Positions 34,736 through 44,884 of a stretch of DNA of 64,000 bases are shown here, piece after piece. The stretch's first letter is position 1. Every line of letters starts with the position of its first letter. Source of the DNA: Gordonia alkaliphila (GTDB taxonomy: Bacteria > Actinomycetota > Actinomycetes > Mycobacteriales > Mycobacteriaceae). The notes beneath the pieces were generated by a model. That model worked only from the letters and a program-made list of their open reading frames with translations, searched no databases and was not told where the DNA came from. The translations under genes and the position numbers were made by a program. Where the stretch lies: NCBI RefSeq assembly GCF_023017165.1, contig NZ_JALKBW010000001.1:3038001-3102000 (forward strand), given 5' to 3'.

Positions 34736-35298
34736 CCGACTCGTGGGATTCGGCAGCCGTGCTGCGCGCGCAGGCGGCGATCGATCGGCATGCCCGGCTT
34801 GTCGCGGACTTTCCGTCGCCGGGTATCAGTTTCAAGGACCTCACCCCGGTGCTGGCCGACGCCGACGGAATGGACGCGGTGGTGGGAGCACTCGCCGAGC
34901 ACTGCGCCGGGGCCGACCTGATCGCCGGCGTCGACGCGCGCGGCTTCCTGCTGGGCGGTGCGATCGCCCGCGAGTTGGGTGTCGGGCTGGTGGCCGTGCG
35001 CAAGGGCGGCAAGCTGCCGCCGCCGGTGGTCGGCATCGACTACGAGCTGGAATACGGCAGTGCCCGCCTGGAACTGCCCGCCGAGGGCATCGCCTTCGCG
35101 GGACGGTCGGTGGCCGTCGTCGACGACGTCTTGGCCACCGGCGGCACGCTGCTGGCCGCCGCCCGTCTGCTGCGTCAGATGGAGGCTCGGGTGCACGGGC
35201 TCGCCGTGGTCATGGAGCTGGCCGAACTCGACGGGCGCGGCACCCTGTCGGCCGGTTTGGGGACGGACGTACCGGTGTGGGGACTCTGCACCGGGTGA
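34732..35298 (+). CDS. apt: Adenine phosphoribosyltransferase
   Basis: Salvages adenine with PRPP to AMP. The 188-residue product has [16 protein letters not shown] near the start, [14 protein letters not shown], the KGGKLPPP loop and the PRPP-binding [15 protein letters not shown] chose the GTG at 34732, which overlaps the lipoprotein stop (GTGA); an in-frame ATG at 34720 would add four residues. It precedes rsh by 27 bp, a pairing common in actinobacteria. Confidence 0.93.
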   Translation: MTDSWDSAAVLRAQAAIDRHARLVADFPSPGISFKDLTPVLADADGMDAVVGALAEHCAGADLIAGVDARGFLLGGAIARELGVGLVAVRKGGKLPPPVVGIDYELEYGSARLELPAEGIAFAGRSVAVVDDVLATGGTLLAAARLLRQMEARVHGLAVVMELAELDGRGTLSAGLGTDVPVWGLCTG

Positions 35299-35325
35299 CC
35301 CGAGTGCAGCGGATAAGCTCGCTGC

Positions 35326-37635
35326 ATGAGTGAAGCGGACACCGGTCGCCGGCCCGAGGACTCCGGGGCGGCACCGCTGAGTTCCCGTCGGGTGCGTGCG
35401 CGTCTGGCACGCCGCATGACCGCCGGCCCACGGAGTCCGATCGACCCGGTGCTGGAGCCGTTGGCGGCGCTGCACCGCGAGGTGTACCCCAAGGCCGACG
35501 TCTCGGTGCTGCAACGCGCCTACGACGTCGCCGCCGTCCACCACGAAGGACAGTTCCGTAAGTCGGGCGACCCCTACATCACCCACCCCCTGGCGGTGGC
35601 GACCATCCTCGCCGACCTCGGGATGGACACCATCACCCTCGTCGCCGCCCTGCTGCACGACACCGTCGAAGACACCGGTTACGCCCTGGAACAGCTTGAC
35701 GCCGACTTCGGCTCCGAGGTGGCCCACCTGGTGGACGGGGTCACCAAGCTCGACAAGGTGGCGCTGGGCAGCGCCGCCGAGGGCGAGACGATCCGCAAGA
35801 TGATCATCGCCATGGCGCGCGACCCACGGGTCCTCGTGATCAAGGTGGCCGATCGCCTGCACAACATGCGCACCATGCGTTTCCTGCCGCCGGAGAAGCA
35901 GGCGCGGAAGGCGCGCGAGACCCTGGAGGTCATCGCACCGCTGGCGCACCGGCTGGGCATGGCCACGGTGAAGTGGGAGTTGGAGGATCTCTCGTTCGCG
36001 ATCCTGCACCCCAAGCGCTACGAGGAGATCGTCCGCCTGGTGGCCGACCGCGCGCCCAGTCGCGACACCTACCTCGCGCGGGTGCGCAGCGACCTGAACA
36101 ACGCGCTCGCCGCGTCGCGCATTCAGGCCACCGTGGAAGGGCGCCCGAAGCACTACTGGTCGATCTATCAGAAGATGATCGTCAAGGGCCGCGACTTCGA
36201 CGACATTCACGACCTGGTCGGCATGCGCATCCTGTGCGACGAGGTGAAGGACTGCTACGCCGCGGTCGGCGTGGTGCATTCGCTCTGGCATCCGATGGCC
36301 GGCCGATTCAAGGACTACATCGCCCAGCCCAGCTACGGCGTCTACCAGTCGCTGCACACCACGGTCATCGGCCCGGAAGGAAAGCCGCTGGAGGTGCAGA
36401 TCCGGACCGACGAGATGCACCGCACCGCCGAGTTCGGCATCGCCGCGCACTGGCGGTACAAGGAAGGCCGAAAAGGCAAGGGGCGCAAGGGAACCGACAC
36501 CGCCGACGTCGACGACATGGCCTGGATGCGGCAGCTGCTCGACTGGCAGCGGGAGGCCGCGGACCCGGGGGAGTTCCTCGAGTCGCTGCGCTACGACCTG
36601 GCGGTCAAAGAGATCTTCGTGTTCACCCCGAAGGGCGACGTGGTGACGCTGCCCGCGGGTTCCACGCCGGTGGACTTCGCCTACGCGGTCCATACCGAGG
36701 TGGGCCATCGCTGCATCGGCGCCCGCGTCAACGGGCGTCTGGTGGCACTGGAACGGCCGCTGGAGAACGGCGAAGTGATCGAGGTGTTCACCGCCAAGGA
36801 CGAGAACGCCGGTCCGAGCAAGGACTGGCAGAGCTTCGTCGTCTCCCCGCGCGCCAAGGCCAAGATCCGGCAGTGGTTCGCCAAGGAACGGCGGGAGGAG
36901 GCGCTCGAAGCCGGTAAGGACGCCATTGTCAAGGAGGTGCGACGCGGGGGACTGCCCCTGCAGCGCCTGCTGTCGGCGGAGTCGGTCAACACCGTCGCCA
37001 AAGAACTCGGTTACGCCGACGTCGAGACGCTGTACACCGCGGTCGGCGAGCACAATCTCACCGCCGGCCGCGTGGTGCACCGTCTCGTCAGCGCCCTGGG
37101 CGGGGTCGAGCGCGCCGAGGAGGAGCTCGCCGCGCGGGCCACCCCGTCGACCGTCGCGCGCGAGGGACGCTCACGGACCGGCGACGTGGGCGTGGTGGTC
37201 GAGGGCGTCGACAACATCCTCATCAAGCTGGCCAAGTGCTGCACACCGGTGCCGGGTGACGAGATCCTCGGCTTCGTGACGCGCGGCGGCGGAGTGAGCG
37301 TGCACCGCAACGACTGCACCAATGCCGCCGCGCTGCGCGCGCAGGAGGAGCGGCTGGTGCCGGTCCACTGGGCGCCCAGTCCGTCGTCGGTCTTCCTGGT
37401 CGCCATCCAGGTGGAGGCCCTCGATCGTCACCGCCTGCTGTCGGACATCACCCGTGTCCTCGCCGACGAGCGGGTCAACATCCTCTCGGCCAGCGTCCAG
37501 ACCGGCCGCGATCGGGTGGCGATCAGCAAGTTCACCTTCGAGATGGGCGACCCCAAGCACCTCGGCCACGTGCTGAACGTGGTGCGGAACGTGGAGGGCG
37601 TATACGACGTCTACCGCGTCACCTCCGCGGCCTGA
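35326..37635 (+). CDS. rsh: Bifunctional (p)ppGpp synthetase/hydrolase Rsh
   Basis: Makes and degrades the stringent-response alarmone. The 769-residue product has the full long-RSH layout: HD hydrolase domain with [17 protein letters not shown] and LLHDTVEDT, synthetase domain with [24 protein letters not shown] and [14 protein letters not shown], a TGS domain ([25 protein letters not shown]), a zinc-finger/helical region with [10 protein letters not shown], and a C-terminal ACT domain ([18 protein letters not shown]). Both catalytic centres look intact. ATG start at 35326. A strong hairpin follows. Confidence 0.96.
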   Translation: MSEADTGRRPEDSGAAPLSSRRVRARLARRMTAGPRSPIDPVLEPLAALHREVYPKADVSVLQRAYDVAAVHHEGQFRKSGDPYITHPLAVATILADLGMDTITLVAALLHDTVEDTGYALEQLDADFGSEVAHLVDGVTKLDKVALGSAAEGETIRKMIIAMARDPRVLVIKVADRLHNMRTMRFLPPEKQARKARETLEVIAPLAHRLGMATVKWELEDLSFAILHPKRYEEIVRLVADRAPSRDTYLARVRSDLNNALAASRIQATVEGRPKHYWSIYQKMIVKGRDFDDIHDLVGMRILCDEVKDCYAAVGVVHSLWHPMAGRFKDYIAQPSYGVYQSLHTTVIGPEGKPLEVQIRTDEMHRTAEFGIAAHWRYKEGRKGKGRKGTDTADVDDMAWMRQLLDWQREAADPGEFLESLRYDLAVKEIFVFTPKGDVVTLPAGSTPVDFAYAVHTEVGHRCIGARVNGRLVALERPLENGEVIEVFTAKDENAGPSKDWQSFVVSPRAKAKIRQWFAKERREEALEAGKDAIVKEVRRGGLPLQRLLSAESVNTVAKELGYADVETLYTAVGEHNLTAGRVVHRLVSALGGVERAEEELAARATPSTVAREGRSRTGDVGVVVEGVDNILIKLAKCCTPVPGDEILGFVTRGGGVSVHRNDCTNAAALRAQEERLVPVHWAPSPSSVFLVAIQVEALDRHRLLSDITRVLADERVNILSASVQTGRDRVAISKFTFEMGDPKHLGHVLNVVRNVEGVYDVYRVTSAA

Positions 37636-37676
37636 GACCGCCGACCCTCGGACGCCAGAAACAGCCGGAAACCAGA

Positions 37677-37708
37677 ACAGCCGGGCCCCGCGAACGGGGC
37701 CCGGCTGT
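37677..37708. terminator. Bidirectional terminator between rsh and the cyclophilin gene
   Basis: ACAGCCGGGCCCCG and CGGGGCCCGGCTGT form a perfect 14-bp stem with a CGAA loop, midway between the convergent stops. No long T run. Confidence 0.82.
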
Positions 37709-37727
37709 GTCGGCGTGTCAGGTGGGA

Positions 37728-38705
37728 TCAGTCCTCGCGGACGCCCACACCGGTGACGACCACCTCGGTCTTGGGCACACCGGACTGCAGTTCCTCGCCC
37801 GGCTTCGGGGTGTAGGTTCCCGGCGCCGGCGCGATGCCGTTCTCGGTGATCTTGTCGAGCACGCCGAGGCTGCCTTCGTCGACCGAACCGATCACCGTGT
37901 AGTTGGGCAGCAGCGGGCTGTCCTTGAGGAAGAAGTACAGGCTGCCGGCACCGGTGTTGGCCACCGGCTGCTGCATCTGCATCGGGTTGCCCGGGGTATT
38001 GACGTTGAACACCGCCACCGTGCCGCGCGGGTAGACCACCGACTGCTGCGACGGATCCAGCGGGCTGGGCTCGCCGACCGGCTTCAGGTTCGTCGGCACC
38101 TCGTCGGGCATGGTCCAGCCCGGGTTGCCGCCGGCCCAACCGCCGGAGGTGCCCGCGGTGCCGGTCGGGTCGCCGCACAGGATGGCGCCGGCGTCCTTGG
38201 TGATGGTGATGCCGTGGCACGGCACGTCGTCGTAGTAACCGTCCTGCGCCAGCGAGATCACGCCGTTGACGTTGCAGGGGCCGTCCGCACGATTCAACGT
38301 GGTCGCGATCTTGCCGACCGACGTGTCGAAGGTCACCTGCACGGTGCCTTCCTTGAGCGGATCGTTCTGCGGGGTGGGCGAAGTGCGTTGCTGCTTCTCG
38401 CCCTGCTTGTACATGTCGAGGAGTTCCTGCATCTGCTTCTTCGACTCGTCCGGCACGTTGGCGGGCAGAGCGTCGGGCAGGGTTTCGAACGGATCGGCGG
38501 CCTCGTTGTAGGTGCAGATCACACGGCGGCTGTCGTCCCAGGCGCGGTAGATGAAGAAGCCGCCCACCGCCGCGGCGACCAGCACCACTACGCCGGCGGC
38601 CGAGCCCAGCATGAGCCGACGACGACGCACCTGCTGCTGCTCGGCTTCCAATCGCTGTTCCAGCTTGCGCTTCGCGGCTTCGCGGCGCTCCTCATTGCTC
38701 GTCAC
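37728..38705 (-). CDS. Membrane-anchored cyclophilin-type peptidyl-prolyl isomerase
   Basis: A 325-residue protein with a charged helical N-terminus (EERREAAKRKLEQRLEAEQQQ), one membrane segment (about 31-53) and an external cyclophilin domain starting at VTFDTSVGKIATTLNR. GYYDDVPCHGITITKDAGAILCGDPTGTG-like and YFFLKDSPLLPNYTVIG are cyclophilin landmarks. The usual FHR of the active site reads CHG here and the FxMxxG stretch is altered, so isomerase activity may be weak; cysteines could form disulfides outside the cell. GTG at 38705 has AGGAGGA eight bases upstream. Position matches Rv2582 (ppiB). Confidence 0.87.
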   Translation of the reverse strand: MTSNEERREAAKRKLEQRLEAEQQQVRRRRLMLGSAAGVVVLVAAAVGGFFIYRAWDDSRRVICTYNEAADPFETLPDALPANVPDESKKQMQELLDMYKQGEKQQRTSPTPQNDPLKEGTVQVTFDTSVGKIATTLNRADGPCNVNGVISLAQDGYYDDVPCHGITITKDAGAILCGDPTGTAGTSGGWAGGNPGWTMPDEVPTNLKPVGEPSPLDPSQQSVVYPRGTVAVFNVNTPGNPMQMQQPVANTGAGSLYFFLKDSPLLPNYTVIGSVDEGSLGVLDKITENGIAPAPGTYTPKPGEELQSGVPKTEVVVTGVGVRED

Positions 38706-38829
38706 GCGGGGGAATCCTCCTGGTGGTCTGCCGACGTGCACACCACGACGGCCCATCGGCGCCCCATGCTATCGCAGGAACGTCGGTGGGCCGGGGGCTG
38801 GCACGCCGATGACGGGGTTCCGACCGGTT

Positions 38830-38861
38830 CCTGAGACAATGGAGCCTCCCTGAGACAATGG
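38830..38861 (+). repeat. 13-bp direct repeat in a divergent promoter region
   Basis: CCTGAGACAATGG occurs at 38830-38842 and again at 38849-38861, six bases apart, in the 202 bp gap between the cyclophilin gene and the metallo-hydrolase gene. Each copy holds a GACAAT word that could serve as a -10 element for the plus-strand gene. It may be a duplicated promoter or a tandem operator. Confidence 0.5.
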
Positions 38862-38907
38862 GAGTGCCGCCGACCCGCCCCGTCTCCAGAATTGAGGAAC
38901 ACCCACC

Positions 38908-39609
38908 GTGCTGATCACCGGTTTCCCCGCTGGCATGTTCTCGACCAACTGCTACGTCGTCGCCGATGAGGAACGACGCGAGGCCGTCGTGATCGATCCG
39001 GGTCAGGATGCGGCCCCCCAGGTCCGCGAACTGCTCGCCGAGCACGGTCTGACGCCGGTGGCGGTGTTCCTGACGCACGGCCATCTGGATCACACCTGGA
39101 ACGCGCAGGAACTGGCCGACGAGTACTCGGTGCCGGTGTACATCCATCCCGACGATCGCGGCATGCTCGTCGATCCCGGCGAGGGCATGGGCAAGGTCCT
39201 GGCGTCGATGATCGGTGTCATGGAGTTCCGCGAGCCGGAGAAGGTCATCGAGTTCGTCGACGGCGAGGACGTCGACGTGGCGGGCGTGCGCTGGAGCGTC
39301 GACCACGCACCGGGGCACACCCGCGGCAGCGTGCTGTTGTCCATCGACGTGCCGACCGAGGCCGGACCCGCCGCCGTCTGCTTCAGCGGTGACGTGCTGT
39401 TCCAGGGATCGATCGGCCGGACCGATCTCCCCGGCGGCAACCACCAGCAGCTGCTCGACTCGATCGACGAACGCCTGATGGGCCGCGACGATCAGACCCT
39501 GATACTGCCCGGGCACGGCCCGCAGACCACCATCGGCGCCGAGCGCGCCGCCAACCCGTTCCTGCAGGATCTGCCGGGCGCGACCAAGAAGGGACGTTTC
39601 GGACTGTGA
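38908..39609 (+). CDS. Metallo-beta-lactamase-fold hydrolase (glyoxalase II-like)
   Basis: A 233-residue binuclear metal hydrolase. Metal ligands are in THGHLDH (HxHxDH), the later [15 protein letters not shown] and PGHGPQTT. The form is that of glyoxalase II or thiol-ester hydrolases; the substrate here is uncertain, and in mycobacteria the protein at this place (Rv2581c) is listed as a glyoxalase II. GTG start. Its stop overlaps the hisS start. Confidence 0.88.
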   Translation: MLITGFPAGMFSTNCYVVADEERREAVVIDPGQDAAPQVRELLAEHGLTPVAVFLTHGHLDHTWNAQELADEYSVPVYIHPDDRGMLVDPGEGMGKVLASMIGVMEFREPEKVIEFVDGEDVDVAGVRWSVDHAPGHTRGSVLLSIDVPTEAGPAAVCFSGDVLFQGSIGRTDLPGGNHQQLLDSIDERLMGRDDQTLILPGHGPQTTIGAERAANPFLQDLPGATKKGRFGL

Positions 39610-40877
39610 GTGGAGAATTCGCCGCACCCAAGGGGGTGCCGGACTACTTCCCGCCGGCCTCGGCCGACTTCCTGGCCGTCCGCAACGCCCTGACCGACGC
39701 CGCACACCGCGCCGGCTACGGACACATCGAATTGCCGATCTTCGAGGACACCGCGCTGTTCGCGCGCGGCGTCGGCGAATCCACCGATGTGGTCAGCAAG
39801 GAGATGTACACCTTCGCCGACCGCGGCGGTCGCAGCGTCACCCTGCGTCCGGAGGGCACCGCGGGCGTGATGCGCGCGGTGATCCAGCACGGCCTGGACC
39901 GCGGCCAGCTGCCGGTCAAGGTCTGCTACGCCGGCCCCTTCTTCCGGTACGAACGCCCGCAGGCCGGTCGCTACCGGCAGCTGCAACAGGTGGGCGTGGA
40001 AGCCATCGGCGTCGACGATCCGGCGCTCGACGCCGAGGTCATCGCGGTGGCCGACGAGGGCTACCGTCGTCTCGGACTCTCCGGGTACCGCCTGGAACTG
40101 ACCTCGCTGGGCGACGATACCTGCCGTCCCCGCTACCGCGAGGCGCTGCAGGAGTTCCTGCTCGGTCTGGATCTGGACGAGGCCACCCGCGAACGCGCCC
40201 GGATCAACCCCCTGCGCGTGCTCGACGACAAGCGCCCGGAGATCAAGGAGGCGACCGCGACCGCGCCGCTGATGATCGACTACCTCAGCGATTCGGCGGG
40301 GGAACACTTCGCCCAGGTGCGCCGTCATCTCGACCGGCTCGGCGTGCCCTACGAACTGAATCCGCGCCTGGTCCGCGGGCTCGACTACTACACCAAGACC
40401 ACCTTCGAGTTCGTGCACGACGGTCTCGGCGCCCAGTCGGGCATCGGCGGCGGCGGTCGGTACGACGGCCTGATGGCCGCGATCGGCGGTAAGCAGGAGC
40501 TGTCCGGCATCGGTTTCGGCATCGGCGTCGACCGCACGGTGCTGGCCCTGGCGGCCGAGAACGTGTCGGTGGCCGGTGAGGGGCGCGTCCAGGTATTCGG
40601 CGTACCGCTCGGCGCAGCCGCGAAGGACGAACTGGTCGCCCTGGCCGGGCGGCTCCGCGAGCACGGCGTCAGCGTCGACCTCGCCTACGGCGACCGCGGC
40701 CTCAAGGGTGCGATGAAGGCCGCCGACCGCTCCGGTGCCCGCCTGGCGCTGGTGCTGGGCGAGAACGAGCTCGCCGACGGGACCATCGAGATCAAGGACC
40801 TCGCCGACGGTCAGCAGACCAAGGTGGCCCTCGACGGCATCGTGGCCGAGGTGCGCGCCCGCCTGAACCTCGGCTGA
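39606..40877 (+). CDS. hisS: Histidine-tRNA ligase
   Basis: Class II synthetase for tRNA-His. The 423-residue product has motif 1 around [17 protein letters not shown], motif 2 in [22 protein letters not shown], the histidine-specific [14 protein letters not shown] and GGGGRYDGL segments, and an anticodon-binding domain at the C-terminus. GTG start overlaps the previous stop by four bases. Confidence 0.96.
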   Translation: MSGEFAAPKGVPDYFPPASADFLAVRNALTDAAHRAGYGHIELPIFEDTALFARGVGESTDVVSKEMYTFADRGGRSVTLRPEGTAGVMRAVIQHGLDRGQLPVKVCYAGPFFRYERPQAGRYRQLQQVGVEAIGVDDPALDAEVIAVADEGYRRLGLSGYRLELTSLGDDTCRPRYREALQEFLLGLDLDEATRERARINPLRVLDDKRPEIKEATATAPLMIDYLSDSAGEHFAQVRRHLDRLGVPYELNPRLVRGLDYYTKTTFEFVHDGLGAQSGIGGGGRYDGLMAAIGGKQELSGIGFGIGVDRTVLALAAENVSVAGEGRVQVFGVPLGAAAKDELVALAGRLREHGVSVDLAYGDRGLKGAMKAADRSGARLALVLGENELADGTIEIKDLADGQQTKVALDGIVAEVRARLNLG

Positions 40878-40907
40878 GGTTCCGGCGGGGCGCCGCCCGG
40901 TTCGCGA

Positions 40908-41777
40908 CTACAGGTCGTTGGTGGCGAAGGTGTTGCAGCGGTTGGGCTGACCGGACTCGTAGCCGATGGTGAACCAGCGCACGCGCTGCTCGGCCGAACC
41001 GTGCGTCCAGCTCTCCGGGTTGGAGCGCGAACCCTGGATGGTGTCGTCGCCGATCGCCTTGGCGCTCTGGATCACGGTGGCGATCTGCTGATCGGTCAGC
41101 GGGGCGAGCAGGGCGTCGGGGCCCTTGTCGGCGTGCGCGGCCCACACGCCGGCGAGGCAGTCGGCCTGCAACTCGATGCGGACCGATCCCTCGTTGCCCA
41201 TCCGCTGGCCCTTGGCGAGGACGCCGGTGAGGTTCTCGATGTGGTGCGCGAACTCGTGGGCCACCACGTACTCCTGCGCGAGCGGGCCGTCGGACCCGCC
41301 CATGCGCTTGAGCTCGCTGAAGAACGACGGATCGAAGTAGGCGGTCTCGTCGGCGGGGCAGTAGAACGGGCCCATCGCCGACGACGCGGCGCCGCACGCG
41401 GTCTGGATCGACCCGGAGAAGATCACCGTCTTGGGGGCGGTGTAGCCGGACATCAGCTTCGGCCACACGCGGTTCAGGCTGTTGGTCGTGGCCACGATCC
41501 GGCAGACGTCGTCGGTGTTGGCCTGCTCGATGGTGCAGTTGTCGATCTTCTCCTGCAGCGCGGCGTTCGACCCGACGTCAGACGGCTGCGAGACGCTGCT
41601 GCCGGTGCCGCCCATGAGGTCGCCCGGATTGATGCCGAAGAGCAACGCCACGATGGTCAGGATCAGACCGGCGCCGCCGCCGAGCGCGATCTTGCCGCCG
41701 CCGAATCCGCCTCCGCCGCCGGAGCCGCCCGCGCTGACGCCGCTGGTATCGAGCCCACCACTACCTTGGAAAGTCAC
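40908..41777 (-). CDS. Neutral zinc metallopeptidase (YpfJ-like)
   Basis: A 289-residue membrane-anchored protein. A Gly-rich N-terminus (SGGGGGFGGG) is followed by a membrane segment (ALGGGAGLILTIVALLFGI) and an external domain with the zinc motif VVAHEFAHHIENL and the downstream Glu in RIELQADCLAGVWAAH. Several cysteines suit an oxidising compartment. The GTG at 41777 aligns with family starts; an ATG at 41786 would add three residues. It is convergent with hisS and divergent from aspS. Substrates are unknown in this family. Confidence 0.85.
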   Translation of the reverse strand: MTFQGSGGLDTSGVSAGGSGGGGGFGGGKIALGGGAGLILTIVALLFGINPGDLMGGTGSSVSQPSDVGSNAALQEKIDNCTIEQANTDDVCRIVATTNSLNRVWPKLMSGYTAPKTVIFSGSIQTACGAASSAMGPFYCPADETAYFDPSFFSELKRMGGSDGPLAQEYVVAHEFAHHIENLTGVLAKGQRMGNEGSVRIELQADCLAGVWAAHADKGPDALLAPLTDQQIATVIQSAKAIGDDTIQGSRSNPESWTHGSAEQRVRWFTIGYESGQPNRCNTFATNDL

Positions 41778-41931
41778 AAGGCTCATGATGGCACGAGCGT
41801 GGGCGACTTCGGTGTGCAAGTGAGCCGAACCGGACGCGAGATGCCCGTAATGGCCCGCGCCCTCTAAGATCAAGGGTTGAGTCATGCCTGCCGTCCGGCA
41901 TCGCTGACCCGGCACCGCTGAAAGGAACTCA

Positions 41932-43749
41932 GTGCTTCGCACCCACCTCGCCGGTTCTCTTCGTCCCGAGAACGCCAACCAGAGTGTCACCGTCGTCGGT
42001 TGGGTGGCGCGTCGCCGTGACCACGGCGGCGTCGTCTTCATCGACCTGCGCGACAGTTCCGGTCTGGTGCAGGTGGTCTTCCGCGACGAGCAGGTCGCCG
42101 AGGCCGCGCACAAGCTGCGCGCCGAGTTCTGCGTCCAGGTGACCGGCGACGTGGAGGTGCGCCCGGAGGGCAGCGCCAACGCCGCCCTGAGCTCCGGCGA
42201 GATCGAGATCAACGCGCGCGAGTTGATCGTGCTCAACGAGTCCGCTCCGCTGCCGTTCCAGCTCGACGAGCAGCCCGGTGAGGAGGCGCGCCTGCGTCAT
42301 CGCTACCTGGATCTGCGTCGCGAAGGCCCCGCGAAGGCGATCCGGCTGCGCTCGCAGGCCAACGCCGCGGCCCGCTCCGTGCTGGCCGCACACGACTTCC
42401 TGGAGATCGAGACCCCGACGCTCACCCGGTCCACCCCGGAGGGCGCCCGCGACTTCCTGGTGCCCGCGCGCCTGCAGCCCGGTTCCTTCTACGCCCTGCC
42501 GCAGAGCCCGCAGCTGTTCAAGCAGCTGCTGATGGTGTCCGGCATGGAGCGCTACTACCAGATCGCGCGCTGCTACCGCGACGAGGACTTCCGCGCCGAC
42601 CGCCAGCCGGAGTTCACCCAGCTCGACGTCGAGATGAGTTTCGTCGACGAGGACGACGTGATCGCCCTCGCCGAAGAGATCCTCGCCGCGCTGTGGAAGC
42701 TGATCGGCTACGAGATCACCACGCCGATCCCGCGCCTGACCTACGCGGACGCCATGCGCCGCTACGGCAGCGACAAGCCCGACCTGCGCTTCGACATCGA
42801 ACTGGTCGAGTGCACCGAGTACTTCGCCGACACCCCGTTCCGTGTCTTCCAGGCCCCGTACGTGGGCGCCGTGGTGATGGCGGGCGGCGCCTCGCAGCCG
42901 CGTCGCCAGCTCGACGCCTGGCAGGAATGGGCCAAGCAGCGCGGCGCCAAGGGTCTGGCCTACGTGCTGGTCGGCGAGGACGGGACCCTCGGCGGGCCCG
43001 TCGCCAAAAACCTGTCCGACGCCGAGCGCGCGGGGCTGGCGGACCACGTCGGTGCCCAGCCGGGCGACTGCGTCTTCTTCGCCGCCGGCGCCGTCAAGGC
43101 GAGCCGGGCGCTGCTCGGTGCCGCCCGCGGCGAGATCGCGCAGAAGCTGGACCTGATCAAGGACGGCGACTGGGCCTTCACCTGGGTGGTCGACGCCCCG
43201 ATGTTCGAGCCGGCCGACGAGGCCACCGCGTCCGGTGACGTCGCCGTGGGCGACGGCGCCTGGACCGCCGTCCACCACGCCTTCACCTCGCCCAAGCCCG
43301 AGTGCCTGGACACCCTGGAGGCCGATCCCGGCGCCGCGGTGGCCTACGCCTACGACATCGTCTGCAACGGCAACGAGATCGGTGGCGGATCGATCCGTAT
43401 CCACCGCCGCGACCTGCAGGAACGCGTCTTCGCGATCATGGGCATCGAGCACGACGAGGCGCAGGAGAAGTTCGGCTTCCTACTCGACGCCTTCGCCTAC
43501 GGTGCGCCGCCGCACGGCGGCATCGCCTTCGGCTGGGACCGCATCACCGCGCTGCTCGCCGGTGAGCCGTCGATCCGCGAAGTGATCGCCTTCCCGAAGT
43601 CGGGCGGCGGCGTCGACCCGCTGACCGATGCACCGGCGCCGATCACCGCGCAGCAGCGCAAGGAGTCGGGCATCGATGCCCAGCCCGCTCCCAAGCAGCC
43701 CGCTCCCAAGCAGCCCGGCCAGAAGGTCGAGGCCGACGCCAACCGATGA
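41932..43749 (+). CDS. aspS: Aspartate-tRNA(Asp/Asn) ligase
   Basis: Class IIb synthetase. The 605-residue product has the OB-fold anticodon domain ([23 protein letters not shown]), motif 1 near [23 protein letters not shown], motif 2 ([21 protein letters not shown]), the bacterial GAD insert and motif 3 ([13 protein letters not shown]). Actinobacteria without asparaginyl-tRNA synthetase use a non-discriminating enzyme with GatCAB; whether that applies cannot be told here. The tail holds a short repeat [14 protein letters not shown] start with AAAGGAA. Its stop overlaps the kinase-like gene. Confidence 0.96.
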   Translation: MLRTHLAGSLRPENANQSVTVVGWVARRRDHGGVVFIDLRDSSGLVQVVFRDEQVAEAAHKLRAEFCVQVTGDVEVRPEGSANAALSSGEIEINARELIVLNESAPLPFQLDEQPGEEARLRHRYLDLRREGPAKAIRLRSQANAAARSVLAAHDFLEIETPTLTRSTPEGARDFLVPARLQPGSFYALPQSPQLFKQLLMVSGMERYYQIARCYRDEDFRADRQPEFTQLDVEMSFVDEDDVIALAEEILAALWKLIGYEITTPIPRLTYADAMRRYGSDKPDLRFDIELVECTEYFADTPFRVFQAPYVGAVVMAGGASQPRRQLDAWQEWAKQRGAKGLAYVLVGEDGTLGGPVAKNLSDAERAGLADHVGAQPGDCVFFAAGAVKASRALLGAARGEIAQKLDLIKDGDWAFTWVVDAPMFEPADEATASGDVAVGDGAWTAVHHAFTSPKPECLDTLEADPGAAVAYAYDIVCNGNEIGGGSIRIHRRDLQERVFAIMGIEHDEAQEKFGFLLDAFAYGAPPHGGIAFGWDRITALLAGEPSIREVIAFPKSGGGVDPLTDAPAPITAQQRKESGIDAQPAPKQPAPKQPGQKVEADANR

Positions 43750-44879
43750 CCGCTGTAGTCGCGCATTTCCTGTCCGAGGCACTCGCCGCCGGGCAGGCGC
43801 TGCTGACTCGGCGAGCAGGGTCCACCGTCGAGGTCTTCGATCCCGAAGACCTCGGCGGCACCGGCCGCAGCACGGTGGTCCGCGCTCGTCTCGGCGAGAA
43901 TCCGCTCGGCGTGGGCCGCACCGTGGTGATCAAGGTGCTCGATGACGGAGCGCCCACCGCGCCCTTCCTCCGGGAAGTGGCGGGGTACCGCTACGCCACC
44001 GCGTTGCCGAGTCAGTCCCGTCCGGGCCCGCAGCTCCTCGCGGCCGATGAGGTGCGCCGCATCCTGGTGCTGTCCGACCTCGGCCACGGCCGCGGCATGA
44101 TCGAACTGCTCTCTGAGGACTTCGACGATGCCGCTCGCGGTGTGAGTGCGTGGGGCCAGGCCCTGGGCCGCATGCATGCGGCCACCGTCGGCGGTGAAGA
44201 AGACTTCGATGCGTTGCTCCGACAGGCCGTCGGCCGGACCGACGACGGTGACGCGTGCGGTACCGATGCGGTGGCCGCACAGGCCGCCGCGGCCCGCGAT
44301 GGCGCGCACGAACTGGTGGCGCGGCTGGGCATCGACCTCTCGCCGCGACTGGCCGCGGAACTCACCGCTGGCTGCGGCCTGTTCGCCGGCGGGGACCTGC
44401 GCGCGTTCAGCCCGTCGGACGTGGGGCCGGAGAACATCCTGCTCAACGACGACGGCGTGCAGTTCATGGACTACGAGTTCGCCGCCTTCCGCGATGCTTC
44501 GCTGGACGTCGCCTACGCGCTCGTCACGTTCCCGGCCTACCTCGGCGAGGCCTCGGTGAGTCGGCGCGCGGACCTGGAGCGGAAGCTGGTCGACGCGTGG
44601 CGCGCCGAGGTGAAGGGCCTGTGGCCCAATCTGACCCGCGACGCCGGACTCGTCCGTCCGCTCCTGCACGCGCGCACCCTCTGGGTGTGGCTGAGCACGC
44701 ATTGGATCGTGGCCGGCGGTACCGGCGGCCACGACTGGGCGTTGCACACCACCGACGCCCGCGTGGTGCTGACCCGGTGGGCCGACCTGGCGGATGCGGC
44801 GCGGACCGTCGACGACGACGAACTCGCCGAGGCGGCCACCGCGATGGAGCGGGCGCTGGCGCACTTCTGGTTCGACTGA
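43746..44879 (+). CDS. Aminoglycoside-phosphotransferase-like kinase-fold protein
   Basis: A 377-residue soluble protein with the APH/choline-kinase fold. VVIKVLDDG gives the ATP-binding Lys, [10 protein letters not shown] the hinge, [14 protein letters not shown] the catalytic loop and [18 protein letters not shown] the metal-binding Asp. In the catalytic loop the common HxDxxxxN reads PSDxxxxN, so the Asp and Asn are kept but the His is Pro; this variant is known in other phosphotransferases. The substrate is unknown and antibiotic resistance should not be assumed. ATG overlaps the aspS stop by four bases, and rarA follows six bases later. Confidence 0.75.
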   Translation: MTAVVAHFLSEALAAGQALLTRRAGSTVEVFDPEDLGGTGRSTVVRARLGENPLGVGRTVVIKVLDDGAPTAPFLREVAGYRYATALPSQSRPGPQLLAADEVRRILVLSDLGHGRGMIELLSEDFDDAARGVSAWGQALGRMHAATVGGEEDFDALLRQAVGRTDDGDACGTDAVAAQAAAARDGAHELVARLGIDLSPRLAAELTAGCGLFAGGDLRAFSPSDVGPENILLNDDGVQFMDYEFAAFRDASLDVAYALVTFPAYLGEASVSRRADLERKLVDAWRAEVKGLWPNLTRDAGLVRPLLHARTLWVWLSTHWIVAGGTGGHDWALHTTDARVVLTRWADLADAARTVDDDELAEAATAMERALAHFWFD

Positions 44880-44884
44880 GCGCG

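Noticed and set aside
34627-37080. Minus-strand frame of 817 codons opposite apt and rsh
   Set aside because: It is antisense to well-supported genes, with composition typical of shadow frames.
43746-44879. Antibiotic-resistance phosphotransferase
   Set aside because: Only the fold and catalytic Asp/Asn are shared with aminoglycoside kinases; coupling to aspS and lack of mobility signs argue for a housekeeping role.
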